Below, in pieces: positions 25,974 to 35,059 of a stretch of 64,000 nucleotides of DNA. The translations under genes were made by a program, and so were the position numbers. Under the pieces are notes generated by a model that was not told the origin of the DNA, made no database searches, and saw nothing but the letters and a program-made list of their open reading frames with translations. Position 1 is the first letter of the stretch. Every line of letters starts with the position of its first letter. The DNA comes from Lysobacterales bacterium. Lineage in GTDB: Bacteria; Pseudomonadota; Gammaproteobacteria; Xanthomonadales; SZUA-38. The stretch covers positions 124,001 to 188,000 of the forward strand of contig JANQOZ010000085.1 in the NCBI GenBank assembly GCA_028285525.1, in the 5' to 3' direction.

Positions 25974-26597
25974 GGGCCTGCTCGCGATTCCTGATGCGGC
26001 GAATTACACGAGGGGCATCAACCTCACAACTTCGCGTAGACTGAGGAGCGCCTATGCGGAAAAATCGCACGCCGGCTGCGACGTCGGCTTGGGGAGAGGT
26101 GTCGTGGCCCCCTGAATCCAGTGTTGGGAGACATCCGCAGTAAACCGAGTGCGCACTCAGCGACGACGGCGATCGATTTTTGTTTGCTAGTCCGTTCATG
26201 GCGGCAGGCGCCCTTACAAAGGTTAGACACTGTGACCTCGCGAAGTTTGCGCCCCCCGACATTAGCTTTACGTGAAAATTTTCCGACGTGACGGTCACAG
26301 CATAGACGGAGAAGCTCTCTCCTGATCGTGCTGGGCTCTGATCGCCCTGCAGATCAGCCTTTGCCCAAACCGCCTGCGGAAACCCTAACCGCGGGTGGTT
26401 TCAACAGCAATGGATTCGCTCATGTTTTTCTCAACGCCCAATCGGGATCCGAGCCTGCGCAGACTATTCATCGTTAGATTTTTCAGAGCTTCTAGCCTGA
26501 GGAAATCCGAGAAACGACGACACGGGTCTGTATCGACCCCGCGATAAGCCAGATCGGACCGGGAACGAAGGGGGCAAGCTGACGTGGTCGTTCGACA
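25974..26597. other. Intergenic region with a gene relic, otherwise empty
   Basis: This 624-bp stretch lies between the diguanylate cyclase and the MFS gene. A 112-codon minus frame (25960-26298) overlaps the cyclase 5' end and is low-complexity, so not called. The only recognisable content is a short DUF6090 relic around 26311-26357. Confidence 0.45.
26311..26357 (+). pseudogene. Relic of a DUF6090-type gene (N-terminal TM segment)
   Basis: The bases TCCTGATCGTGCT and CTGATCGCCCTGCAGATC here match, in the same order and with a 2-3 base deletion between, positions 28171-28208 of the intact DUF6090 gene. Allowing for two small indels it would read G-E-A-L-L-I-V-L-G-L-I-A-L-Q-I. Nothing recognisable of the rest of the gene remains. 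Confidence 0.45.
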
Positions 26598-27824
26598 CTA
26601 GGTCGTTCGAGGGCGATCCTGCCCGTCAGCGCTGGCGCCGGCGTCGGTCAGCCGATCAAGCGTGCGGAGCGCAGGCGCTCGCAGGTATCCGCCAGCGACG
26701 ATACCTGCGGCCATCAAGCCGCCAAGCAGCACCGTCGCCACCGGACTCAATACGGTCGCCACCGCGCCGGCACGGAAATCACCCAAATCATTTGACGTGG
26801 CGATGAACAGTGCGTTGACGGAGTTGACCCGACCCCGGAGTTCATCCGGTGTGGCGAGTTGAATGATCGTGAGCCGGATGTTGACACTCACCATATCCGC
26901 CGCGCCGTAAACGAACAGCGCAATCAGGCTCAGCCAAAGGGTGCCCGACAGTGCAAACACGAAGATCGAGGCCGTGAAAAGCACCAGCGAGACAAACAGC
27001 AGGGTGCCGGCGGGCCGAACCGTTCCCAGTCGGGTGAAGACCAGACCGGCAGCCACGGCACCCGCAGCGGGCATCGCTCGCATCAGCCCGAGAGCCTCCG
27101 GACCAACCTTTAGAACGTCGGCGGCAAACACCGGCAGCAGGGCGACCACGCTGCCGGCCAGCACAATCAGCAGATCGAGCGATATCGACGGCAAAACCAG
27201 CGGGTTTCGCCAGACGTAGCGAATGCCGTCAAGCAGCTGGGAAAGGCCTCGGCCACTGGGTCGCCGCACGGCGAGCGCCGGCAAAAATAGGTAAAGGACG
27301 CTCGCTGCGAAGGTCAGCGCCGCCAGCAGCTGGTAGATATCGGTATCAATCCAGGCCACAAGAAGGCCGGCCAAAAACGGGCCTGCTGTACCTGCGGCAG
27401 TTCGCACGGTGCTGCTGATCGCCACAGCTCGAGACAGGTATTCTGCGACCACCAGCCCCGGCAGCAGGGATTGCGAGGCCGGCATCTGAAACGCTCTGGC
27501 CACACCATTCAGGAACAACAGACCAAATACCGCCAGGCGGCTGATGTCCTCTTCGCCAAAGCTGAATGCCAAACCGACAAGCACACAGCCCTGTAGCGCT
27601 GCGCACGCCATCAGGATGTACTTTCGCCGCAGATTGTCGACCACCCAGCCCGAGACGATAAAAAGACCGGCAATCGGGAAAATCTGCATCAATCCGACCA
27701 ACGCGAGGTCGAACGGATTGCCGGTGGCGATATAGATATGCCACCCCACCGCAACGGACAGCATGCTCGATGCGAGGGTGATAAACACCTGCGCCGCCAG
27801 GTACAGGGAGAATGATTTATTCAA
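26598..27824 (-). CDS. MFS transporter (MFS_3/enterobactin-exporter-like)
   Basis: 408 residues from a TTG start at 27824, with twelve hydrophobic segments. The N-terminus 'FSLYLAAQVFITLASSMLSVAVGWHIYIATGNPFDLALVGLMQIFP' and the cytoplasmic loop 'SGWVVDNLRRKYILM' (the MFS motif A region) are typical of the MFS_3/EntS-like branch, as is 'GLMRAMPAAGAVAAGLV'. The members export siderophores, drugs or other small molecules by proton antiport. No substrate clue is present in neighbouring genes. Confidence 0.88.
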   Translation of the reverse strand: MNKSFSLYLAAQVFITLASSMLSVAVGWHIYIATGNPFDLALVGLMQIFPIAGLFIVSGWVVDNLRRKYILMACAALQGCVLVGLAFSFGEEDISRLAVFGLLFLNGVARAFQMPASQSLLPGLVVAEYLSRAVAISSTVRTAAGTAGPFLAGLLVAWIDTDIYQLLAALTFAASVLYLFLPALAVRRPSGRGLSQLLDGIRYVWRNPLVLPSISLDLLIVLAGSVVALLPVFAADVLKVGPEALGLMRAMPAAGAVAAGLVFTRLGTVRPAGTLLFVSLVLFTASIFVFALSGTLWLSLIALFVYGAADMVSVNIRLTIIQLATPDELRGRVNSVNALFIATSNDLGDFRAGAVATVLSPVATVLLGGLMAAGIVAGGYLRAPALRTLDRLTDAGASADGQDRPRTT

Positions 27825-28085
27825 AGTGGTTCTTCTTTTTCGTTTTATGGGCCAGACCGTTTCGGCAATCCGGCGTCGCGTGCACCCGACTGGCCGATTC
27901 GGCGGTCGCTGGGGGACGAAACTTTCCTAGTCTATACATTCAGCATGTCAACACAGTCTGATGAACGGCAGCTGTTGGCCCAAACCCACTTCAGGTTCGG
28001 TGCCCCCTCCAAAACGGTGTTGGAGAAGGACGTTCGACTGGTCCTGTGCTAAGTTCACCGCGCTGCAATTTCCTCAGGTGATCGC

Positions 28086-28811
28086 TTGTTCCTTTCCCGC
28101 CTCCTGCGTCTTCGCCCGCTCCTGGAAAACCAGGCTGGCCGCTACCTGCTCTATGCGGCTGGTGAGACGATCCTGATCGTGCTTGGCATCCTGATCGCCC
28201 TGCAGATCGACAGCTGGAATCAGGATCGGCAGGACCGCGGGTCGGAGTTGAGGTACATGGGGGCGCTGATTGAAGATCTTGAGATAGACATCGCAGAAGC
28301 CGACCGCATTCTGGCCGAGCTTCAAAACCATATTGAGGCGACTCAGGACCTGGTTGATGCTCTGGCAGGTTCAGAGATCCTCTCAAACTCCAACAAGGCT
28401 TACGCACTGTGGACCGACAATATGGGTTTCCCGGACTTCCTCAGCAATGATCGGACGCTTCAACAGCTGAAAAGCGATGGCGGTTTTTCGCTCATCCAAA
28501 CGCAAAAAGTGACGGTTTCCATCATTGAATATGAGCGACTGCTTAAGGAGTTCTATGGACAGCAGGTCATCTGCAACCAGCTTCTTATTCAGCAGGGGCC
28601 CTACCTTCAGCTTTTCGATACGGTCGCCATGGCGCAGGCGCCCGCCTCTCTTGTACCGCTGACCGAGCAAGGAAAGCGCTCGTTAAGCCAGGCTTTTACC
28701 GATCGGAAACTCTGGATGCTTGCTCTGGGCGGTCTTGTTCGACGGCTGCAGGCGGTACGCGCCGCCAGCGCTGAGCTGGCGACGCTCATCAAGACCGAAT
28801 ATGCGCTGTAG
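28086..28811 (+). CDS. DUF6090 family membrane protein
   Basis: 241 residues from a TTG start. Residues about 20-45, 'YLLYAAGETILIVLGILIALQIDSWNQ', are the diagnostic TM segment of DUF6090 (E-x-x-L-x-V-x-G-I-L-I-A-L-Q-I-x-x-W-N). The remainder is a helical, soluble domain ('LIEDLEIDIAEADRILAELQNHIEATQDLVDAL'), probably coiled-coil and periplasmic. Function is unknown. It is 14 bp upstream of the DCC-family gene and probably co-transcribed with it. A relic of a similar gene lies about 1.8 kb to the left. Confidence 0.78.
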   Translation: MFLSRLLRLRPLLENQAGRYLLYAAGETILIVLGILIALQIDSWNQDRQDRGSELRYMGALIEDLEIDIAEADRILAELQNHIEATQDLVDALAGSEILSNSNKAYALWTDNMGFPDFLSNDRTLQQLKSDGGFSLIQTQKVTVSIIEYERLLKEFYGQQVICNQLLIQQGPYLQLFDTVAMAQAPASLVPLTEQGKRSLSQAFTDRKLWMLALGGLVRRLQAVRAASAELATLIKTEYAL

Positions 28812-28825
28812 CAACCCGAGCCCTG

Positions 28826-29254
28826 ATGGTTTCTTCTTCAGCGCCTGAGGACCGACCGGAGATTTTGCTGGTCTATGACCGGGAATGCCCGGCCTGCAAT
28901 GCCTACTGTCAAATCGTCAGAATTCGCGAGAGCGTTGGGGAACTGCGGATTGTCGATGCGCGCGAAGACAGCGAGGTGCTGAAGGAAATCACGGCGGCCG
29001 GTCTCGATATTGACCAGGGAATGGTGCTCAAGATGGATGAGCAGCTTTACTATGGCGCTGACGCCATTCATGCGCTGGCCCTCATCGGCAGCCGCTCAGG
29101 AATTCTTAGTCGATTCAACCACTGGATCTTTCGATCCAAAGGGCGCGCCGCGGTTCTGTATCCGATGCTCAGGTTTTTCCGAAACCTACTGCTCAAGCTC
29201 CTGGGAAAAACCAAGATCAACAATTTAGGTGTTGACGGCAACCAGCGGTTCTGA
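28826..29254 (+). CDS. DCC1-like thiol-disulfide oxidoreductase family protein
   Basis: 142 residues. The N-terminus 'LLVYDRECPACNAYCQIV' carries the family's D-x-x-C-P-x-C motif with Cys21 and Cys24, in a thioredoxin-like fold; 'QLYYGADAIHALALIGSRSG' is the conserved middle segment (YxGxxA), and a C-terminal hydrophobic stretch follows. DCC proteins are presumed redox-active, but few are characterised. It sits 14 bp after the DUF6090 gene, so the two likely form an operon. Confidence 0.85.
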   Translation: MVSSSAPEDRPEILLVYDRECPACNAYCQIVRIRESVGELRIVDAREDSEVLKEITAAGLDIDQGMVLKMDEQLYYGADAIHALALIGSRSGILSRFNHWIFRSKGRAAVLYPMLRFFRNLLLKLLGKTKINNLGVDGNQRF

Positions 29255-29418
29255 TCGAAAAGCCCAGCCAGCAGGCGCACGAGGAAGCGGCGCCAACTTT
29301 GGCCCCCAATGGAACCGAGGGCCGCATATGGCAAAGACTTCGGTCCGGATAGCCAAACCTGACGAAGTCGGCCAGCTGAGACACTGTCAGCACCGACGTT
29401 TCCCCAATTCGGAGGCAG

Positions 29419-31860
29419 TCAGTCGATTCCGGCGAGACAGCTCTTCTCCCAAACCGGCGACTCCATCCCTATTTGAGAAACCTGGTCCGAGAATCCGGCA
29501 ACCAAAACCCCGTCCGAATCTGCCAAGGCCAGGTAGGCCGTTCGACCATCCGGTGACGCCGTCACGTGCCGAGCAACATAGAAGTTATCGGTAGTCCCGG
29601 GTATAACCAGATCGCGGTCGAGGACCGTCTGGCCCGCCCCCAGAGTCCCGTCGTTTAGGACGGAGAACCGAACCAAAGGCGAAACGTTTCTGAACGTGCT
29701 GACCACATAAAGTGCGGTACCGTCCTCGGAAAGGGAAAAAGAGCTTGTATCCCATCGCGGGCGCGCATACTTGGCGAATCCATTAATGAGACTAAAGGTT
29801 TGCGCTAACCCAAAGAGTCCACTCTTCGAATCCCGCAGGTAGACCAGTAGCGACGTCTGTCCGGGACCCATCGCGTAAACGGCGTTCCCATCCAGGGCGA
29901 CCGCCAAATGATCAACACTTGGGGCAGGAGCACCTGTCGGATCGCTCTCCTCTGCAGAGATTTTTTGGGTGCTAGTGAGCGATCCATCCGGGTTGACTCG
30001 AAAAAACTCCAGACCGAGCACCGAGCCGGTGACCAGCAAGTCTCCAGCGGATTCGACGGCAATCGCTCCGACTGGCAGTGTTTCCAATAGCTCGAATCGT
30101 CTGGTTGACGGATCAAACCGATAGCGATGAAGCTCGAATCGTTTACCGACGAAAACATTCTCACCTTGCGAATGCAAGGCTAGAGGTGGTCCCACTTGCG
30201 AGCCGTCAGTCCCCAAGACCGGATTACCGGCTGGAACGCCGTCCGGTCCCAATTCGATTGACGTGAGCTCAGTTAGGACAAGCGTCTTTAGCAAGATAAA
30301 GATCCATCGCCCATCTTCCGACAACTCTACGGAAGCCAGGGGGGACGGGTCTGATGTGAAAAAAGCTTCACTGGGTTCGCCTAGAGGAAGCGTATGCATC
30401 CAGGTCAGTCGGCGGGTGACGTTGTTTACGTCATAGGTCAACAAAGAGTTTGTGTCTGACGAAACAACGTAAAGCCGAGTCCCTGACAGGTTCAAAGCTG
30501 TTGCCACAGGGTTGTCCAGCCTAGGACCCGATATACAGGGCTGACCAGAATTGGTGACGACCTCGACGACGGCGAGCGAACCTGTTTCGTTGCGCCGTTC
30601 GAAGACCACCAGACGGTCACCGAGTGAATCACTCATGTAAACCCTCGACTCGTCATTGTTAAACATCATCGACTCAAAAAAGTACTGCCCAATCGGATTT
30701 CCGTCCGCGTCTGTAGTCGACCAATTTTCCGCAAAGGTTGGTGCACCGGTGTCCGGATGCAGGCTATGCCTGACCAATGCACAGCATGACTGAGCGTACA
30801 AATTGAGACCATCAGCCGTTACCTTCAGATTCACGATTCCACCGATAATCGCCCTACGGTTTTCGCTCAGCGAAACGGTGCTCACAAATGTCACCAGGCC
30901 TGTATCAGTGTCTTGCCTGAACTGCGAAATTGTGTTGGAACCCGAGACGTAAAACGAACCGTTATTCGGCGAAAAAACCAGGCCACTCGGAAACGACAGT
31001 TCACTGATCGATCGACCGTCAGCATCTGGCAGGCCGTTTACGAGCTCTTGTGCCAAGCTCAGTTCTCCGGAATCCGGCTCAACAGAAAACAGCAGAATTC
31101 GATCGTCAAAAGCCGAGACCGTGAATAGCCATCGATCATCGGGACTGACGTATACCCGAGTGGGCGAATGGACCACCCTCCCGAAATTGACAGGATTGCC
31201 TGCTGGGTCCGTGTCCCCGGACCTGAGCGTTTGCATCACTTCGAGTACACCCGTCGCTGGGTCCCGACTCAACGCAACCAGCGAATTGAAGCCAACCGCA
31301 AATATAAAGTTTTCGTTTACCGTGATGGCAAGGTGAACTAACTCTGGTACGTCGGGCACCACTAGCTCCTGTCTTTGAGCTAGGCGGCCTGATGCCGGAT
31401 CCCGCGAATAGACCGTGATACCGCCGCTGACGCCTATCGAGTAGAGAAACCGATCGTTCCCCGCCAACAACGCATACCGCCCGACATTTGAGACCCGCCG
31501 ATCACCGGACTCGAGCCCTCCCTGTGTCAGAATTTCGATCGGCATAATCCTATCGACGTCGAATAACGTCAGCGTCCCACCTAGGGAACTGCGCTCCGAC
31601 GAAAGGTATCCGTGTCGCCCGTCCGCGGAGAGCGTGAAATTGACGGGCGTGTCTATACCGTTGCCGACTCCGGACCCCACAAACTGGATGGGGGGAAACG
31701 CTAGCGGCTGCGCCAGGAGTCCCGGGGGCTGCGAAAAGCAAAAAAGGATCAGGAGCGCTAGCGGTGCAATTTTGGATTTCAAAACAGCTTGGCCGGATAC
31801 ATAACTGAATTCGCGATGGTAGCAGGGAGAGATGTGGCCTTCGACATCGCTACCGTTCAC
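29419..31860 (-). CDS. Exported lactonase-type beta-propeller protein
   Basis: The frame has 813 codons. A signal peptide starts about residue 28 (LKSKIAPLALLILFCFSQPPGLLAQ), so translation may really begin at the in-frame TTG near 31782; neither start has a good Shine-Dalgarno. The body is made of 'D-x-x-x-LYV-x-x-x-x-N-x-L-x-V-F-x-R-D-x-x-T-G-x-L' blades, e.g. 'SRDPATGVLEVMQTL' and 'FRQDTDTGLVTFVSTV', as in lactonase/6-phosphogluconolactonase (PF10282) propellers. About twelve such blades suggest two propellers in tandem. The end (SCLAGID) lacks the IFxDxFE motif. It is divergent from the CpcT-like gene. Confidence 0.7.
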   Translation of the reverse strand: MNGSDVEGHISPCYHREFSYVSGQAVLKSKIAPLALLILFCFSQPPGLLAQPLAFPPIQFVGSGVGNGIDTPVNFTLSADGRHGYLSSERSSLGGTLTLFDVDRIMPIEILTQGGLESGDRRVSNVGRYALLAGNDRFLYSIGVSGGITVYSRDPASGRLAQRQELVVPDVPELVHLAITVNENFIFAVGFNSLVALSRDPATGVLEVMQTLRSGDTDPAGNPVNFGRVVHSPTRVYVSPDDRWLFTVSAFDDRILLFSVEPDSGELSLAQELVNGLPDADGRSISELSFPSGLVFSPNNGSFYVSGSNTISQFRQDTDTGLVTFVSTVSLSENRRAIIGGIVNLKVTADGLNLYAQSCCALVRHSLHPDTGAPTFAENWSTTDADGNPIGQYFFESMMFNNDESRVYMSDSLGDRLVVFERRNETGSLAVVEVVTNSGQPCISGPRLDNPVATALNLSGTRLYVVSSDTNSLLTYDVNNVTRRLTWMHTLPLGEPSEAFFTSDPSPLASVELSEDGRWIFILLKTLVLTELTSIELGPDGVPAGNPVLGTDGSQVGPPLALHSQGENVFVGKRFELHRYRFDPSTRRFELLETLPVGAIAVESAGDLLVTGSVLGLEFFRVNPDGSLTSTQKISAEESDPTGAPAPSVDHLAVALDGNAVYAMGPGQTSLLVYLRDSKSGLFGLAQTFSLINGFAKYARPRWDTSSFSLSEDGTALYVVSTFRNVSPLVRFSVLNDGTLGAGQTVLDRDLVIPGTTDNFYVARHVTASPDGRTAYLALADSDGVLVAGFSDQVSQIGMESPVWEKSCLAGID

Positions 31861-31952
31861 CTTATTTGCGAAGCTCGGTTGTCGCCGAGCGCGGAAGCGC
31901 GAGAGAATCAGGGCCTGGCAGATTCAAACGCAAGCAGCGTCGGGAGGCAAAG

Positions 31953-32987
31953 GTGATTCGAACGGGCTCTTCAAACACGAAGGACAAGACCATTCGCTGG
32001 CTGTCACTGGTTGTGCTGACGGCCCTTTGCGCTTCCGCCGCCGCGCAGGAGCGCAGCTACACGCTGCTCGAGCGCGAGCTTGAATACCTTATGGAGATCT
32101 GGCCCGGCGACTACGATAACCGGGAGCAGGTGCAGTTCGACTTTAACGTCGGAAAACGCTCGCCCGATCAGGGCGCTCACATGCGGGTACACAGCCAGGT
32201 TCGGCGAGTCAATCTACCGGCGTTTGGTGACTACGTGCTGTATGTCGAGAGTTTCGCCGCCAACAATCCGAAGAACGTCACCCAACATCACCTTTACGAA
32301 CTGGAAGCCGACGAATCAGCAAAAGCAATCCGAGTCCGGAGACATCGATTCAACGACGGCCAGCAATTCCTCGGCTCTCACAACGATTCCGGCCTGCTCG
32401 ACGGGCTGACCCGGGACAATACATCGACCGACCCTGCGTGTGACCTGCTGTTGACACGCGACGTCGACGCGATTGCCGGTGGTACAGAGCCCGGATCGTG
32501 CGACACCGGCGGTACGACCGGCGGCATTAACGCTTACCAGGTAAGGATCACGGAGGCGGGATTCTGGTTTCAAGGACAGGCAGCAACCGGTGAGCAGGAG
32601 ACGAATCAAATTTCTTCCTGGTATCAGCTGGAGCGAGTCAGGTGGTTTCAGTGCATGCTCGACTTCCCGCGCGAAGACGGTGGCCGACCGGTGAATACGG
32701 TGTCCTATGTGCGTATCCACGATCAGGGAGGGACCTACCCATTCACCTACCGGGATGGACGGGAGATGGTCTTTACGTTCCGCAATACCTGGTCGTACGG
32801 CATGCAGCGCGAGACGCTGGTTATTGTGATCCAGGAAGGAGACGAGTCCGGCAAGACGCTGGTTTACGGCTGGGGCGAACCGGGCGCGGACCGCATCGGC
32901 GTTAACCCAGGCTGGATACGGCTGCAGTGCGATCTGGACACGCCGAAGACGCGGAAATTCCAGCAGTGGCTGCGACCCGATAGCTGA
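31953..32987 (+). CDS. Exported CpcT/CpeT-family protein
   Basis: I choose the GTG at 31953, which has GGGAGG ending 5 nt upstream; 344 residues. A TM/signal segment (IRWLSLVVLTALCASAAAQ) leads to the mature domain. 'LEYLMEIWPGDYDNREQVQFDF', 'YVLYVESFAANNPKNVTQHHLYELE' and 'VRRHRFND' match the pattern of CpcT/CpeT phycobilin lyases ('M-x-G-x-Y-D-N-x-x-Q', 'LYVE'). Those enzymes attach bilins to phycobiliproteins in cyanobacteria. This organism shows no sign of phycobilisomes, so the protein is likely a periplasmic calycin-like binding protein of unknown ligand. It is convergent with the LytTR gene, 26 bp away. Confidence 0.8.
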   Translation: MIRTGSSNTKDKTIRWLSLVVLTALCASAAAQERSYTLLERELEYLMEIWPGDYDNREQVQFDFNVGKRSPDQGAHMRVHSQVRRVNLPAFGDYVLYVESFAANNPKNVTQHHLYELEADESAKAIRVRRHRFNDGQQFLGSHNDSGLLDGLTRDNTSTDPACDLLLTRDVDAIAGGTEPGSCDTGGTTGGINAYQVRITEAGFWFQGQAATGEQETNQISSWYQLERVRWFQCMLDFPREDGGRPVNTVSYVRIHDQGGTYPFTYRDGREMVFTFRNTWSYGMQRETLVIVIQEGDESGKTLVYGWGEPGADRIGVNPGWIRLQCDLDTPKTRKFQQWLRPDS

Positions 32988-32995
32988 CAACAAAT

Positions 32996-33019
32996 CGATA
33001 GCGGGCCGGGCTGCTATCG
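32996..33019. terminator. Possible bidirectional hairpin between convergent genes
   Basis: CGATAGC (32996-33002) and GCTATCG (33013-33019) form a 7-bp stem with a 10-nt loop between the CpcT-like and LytTR stop codons. There is no T-run, so termination is uncertain. Confidence 0.3.
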
Positions 33020-33730
33020 GGTATGCCCCATCTTTTCGACAACACTGTCTCGATACGTGTCGCCGATCGGGATCTCCAGTTCCCCGAGCTCCACGTCATG
33101 GCGGGTCAGGGCGGTGATTGCGCTTTGGTTAACGAGATACGACCGATGCACGCGGAGAAATCCTTCTCCCATCCGTTGCGAGAGGGACGTCATGGTCTCT
33201 TTGACCGTAAATACACTGTTCCGCGTATGAACCCGCACATAGTCCTTCAGCCCCTGGACGTAGACGACGTCGGCGAGCGCCAAGCGGACATCTTTGCGAT
33301 TGACTCGGATGAAGATCGAGGCGTTGTTGGATTCTCCCGAGTCCTCTGGCGTCAGCCGACCTGCCTGGGCGCTTGCCAGGAATCGCTGGGTCGCCCGGAA
33401 GAAACGCGCAAAGGTAATCGGTTTTAACAGGTAGTCGACCGCCTCGAGCTCAAAACCCTCCAGCGCGTAGTCTCGATAGGCCGTGGTGAAGATCACTCGG
33501 GGGCGATGCGCCAGCCCCTGGTAAAAGTCTGTGCCCTTCAGCACCGGCATCTCGATATCCAGAAACAGCAGATCAACCGGCTGAGTGGAGAGCAGCTCGC
33601 TGGCCTCCACGGCGCTGGCGCACGATGCAACGAGCTCAAAACTTGGCAGCTGCTTCAGGTGTGTCTCGATGAGCTCTCGGCCCAACGCCTCGTCATCAAC
33701 CACCAAACAGCGGTATCGGTGCTGGGTCAT
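33014..33730 (-). CDS. LytTR-family response regulator
   Basis: 238 residues. The receiver domain has 'LVVDDEALGRELI', phospho-acceptor Asp58 in 'LLFLDIEMPVLKG', 'VIFTTAYRDYAL' and Lys in 'VDYLLKPITFARF'. The LytTR DNA-binding domain follows: 'IFIRVNRKDVRLALADVVYVQGLKDYVRVHT ... FLRVHRSYLVN'. Family members bind direct-repeat sites and often control autolysis, surface or virulence traits. The stop of the kinase gene overlaps the start by ATGA, so these are translated together. Confidence 0.93.
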   Translation of the reverse strand: MTQHRYRCLVVDDEALGRELIETHLKQLPSFELVASCASAVEASELLSTQPVDLLFLDIEMPVLKGTDFYQGLAHRPRVIFTTAYRDYALEGFELEAVDYLLKPITFARFFRATQRFLASAQAGRLTPEDSGESNNASIFIRVNRKDVRLALADVVYVQGLKDYVRVHTRNSVFTVKETMTSLSQRMGEGFLRVHRSYLVNQSAITALTRHDVELGELEIPIGDTYRDSVVEKMGHTR

Positions 33731-34800
33731 GCGGCAGTGGGCACCAGTTCGAGGCGAGCCTGGTAGCGGCGATCAGATTCGTTGACGACCAGCTCATGCT
33801 TAGCTGGATACAGCAGGTCGAGCTGGCGGTTCAGGTTGGCCAGTCCAATGCCGGGCCTCGCGTCGTTATTATCCGACGACTGATCCGGTTTGCTGTTGCT
33901 GACTTCAAAAACCACACGGTGCCTATCTGCCTCGAGCGACAGATCAACCGACGCCTGATTCAGCTCCTGCCCGGCCGAGTGTTTGAAGGCGTTCTCAAGG
34001 AGCGTCAGGAAAAGCAGCGGCGCAATTCTGACGCCTTCGTCGACATGATGCTCGAAGGTTACGCTGATTCTGTCGCCAAACCTGAGTCGCTCAAGGTCAA
34101 TGTAATCTTCGATCATCTGGATCTCTTTGTGCAGCGAAACGTCGGGGCTGTTGCATTGATACAGGACGTAATCGAGGATGCCCGCCAATTTCGCCACCGC
34201 CTCGGGAGTCTGGTCCGAGTGCTTGATCGCGAGTGCATAAATATTGTTCAGCGTGTTGAACACAAAGTGCGGGTTCAGCTGGTTCTTCAGCGCCTCGAGC
34301 TCCGCCGCCCGTTGCTGTTCACGCAGCGCGAGCACGTTCTGCTGTCGACGATAGTAGCTCACCGCAAGAAGGACAGCGGCCGGAAAGAAAAGCACCGGCA
34401 GCTTCGACAGAACGATATATCTTATGATCCACGAGAAGCCGAGCCGCTCGATCAGAGTGAGGTCGCTGATCGCCTGATACATCGTGGCGTAGGTGTCTGG
34501 GTAAGCTGGCTCCAGATAGAAGTAGCTCAGCAGGATGTTGAGTTCTGCCGCCAGCACCAGTACCGCGATCAGGAGCAGAGAAAAGGTCTTGACCTGACCC
34601 CGGTCCAGCCAGCGGGGGACCAAGTATCTGAGTGCAATCAACGCCACCATCGCCTGCAGTAGGGTGATGGTTCCGACCACTTCCACCACCTCCCGTGGCG
34701 ATGAGTAGCGATACCACGCAGGTCCCACGTTCAGCAGGAACACGACGGACCAGAACCCGAGGTGGAACAGGGCGGAGCCGGAAGAGAAACGGGCGGCCAC
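33727..34800 (-). CDS. LytS-like sensor histidine kinase (His_kinase/HATPase)
   Basis: 357 residues with four TM helices over about 10-155, a coiled linker ('ALREQQRAAELEALKNQLNPHFVFNTLNNIYALA') carrying the H-box His in 'LNPHFVFNTLN', and a HATPase domain with 'LLENAFKHSAG' (N-box) and 'GIGLANLNRQLDLLYP' (G-box). This is the PF06580-type kinase that pairs with LytTR regulators, matching the overlapping downstream gene. No periplasmic sensor domain of size is seen. Confidence 0.9.
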   Translation of the reverse strand: MAARFSSGSALFHLGFWSVVFLLNVGPAWYRYSSPREVVEVVGTITLLQAMVALIALRYLVPRWLDRGQVKTFSLLLIAVLVLAAELNILLSYFYLEPAYPDTYATMYQAISDLTLIERLGFSWIIRYIVLSKLPVLFFPAAVLLAVSYYRRQQNVLALREQQRAAELEALKNQLNPHFVFNTLNNIYALAIKHSDQTPEAVAKLAGILDYVLYQCNSPDVSLHKEIQMIEDYIDLERLRFGDRISVTFEHHVDEGVRIAPLLFLTLLENAFKHSAGQELNQASVDLSLEADRHRVVFEVSNSKPDQSSDNNDARPGIGLANLNRQLDLLYPAKHELVVNESDRRYQARLELVPTAA

Positions 34801-35059
34801 CGGGCGGCAACTCCTTCAAAAGACAGGCGGAATAGACAAGCAATTTAGCGGAAATCCCGGGTGCCACCAACGGTGCCTACCGCGACGCGTGAGCTTTGTC
34901 GACGAATCCCCGCATGGCATCGACGAACCGCAAAAGCTGGCAGCCGCGAATAGGTTCGGACCCTTCGTCGATGCGACCCGGCTGTCGGTCTTCGAGCGCA
35001 TTGGAGCCTCCGCTCCTCAGGCGATTCTTGGCGCTCGATTTCCGGTCTGGAGACCCACC

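Noticed and set aside
25960..26298. 112-codon minus-strand ORF upstream of the diguanylate cyclase
   Set aside because: Overlaps the cyclase start, composition unlike neighbouring genes, no domain pattern.
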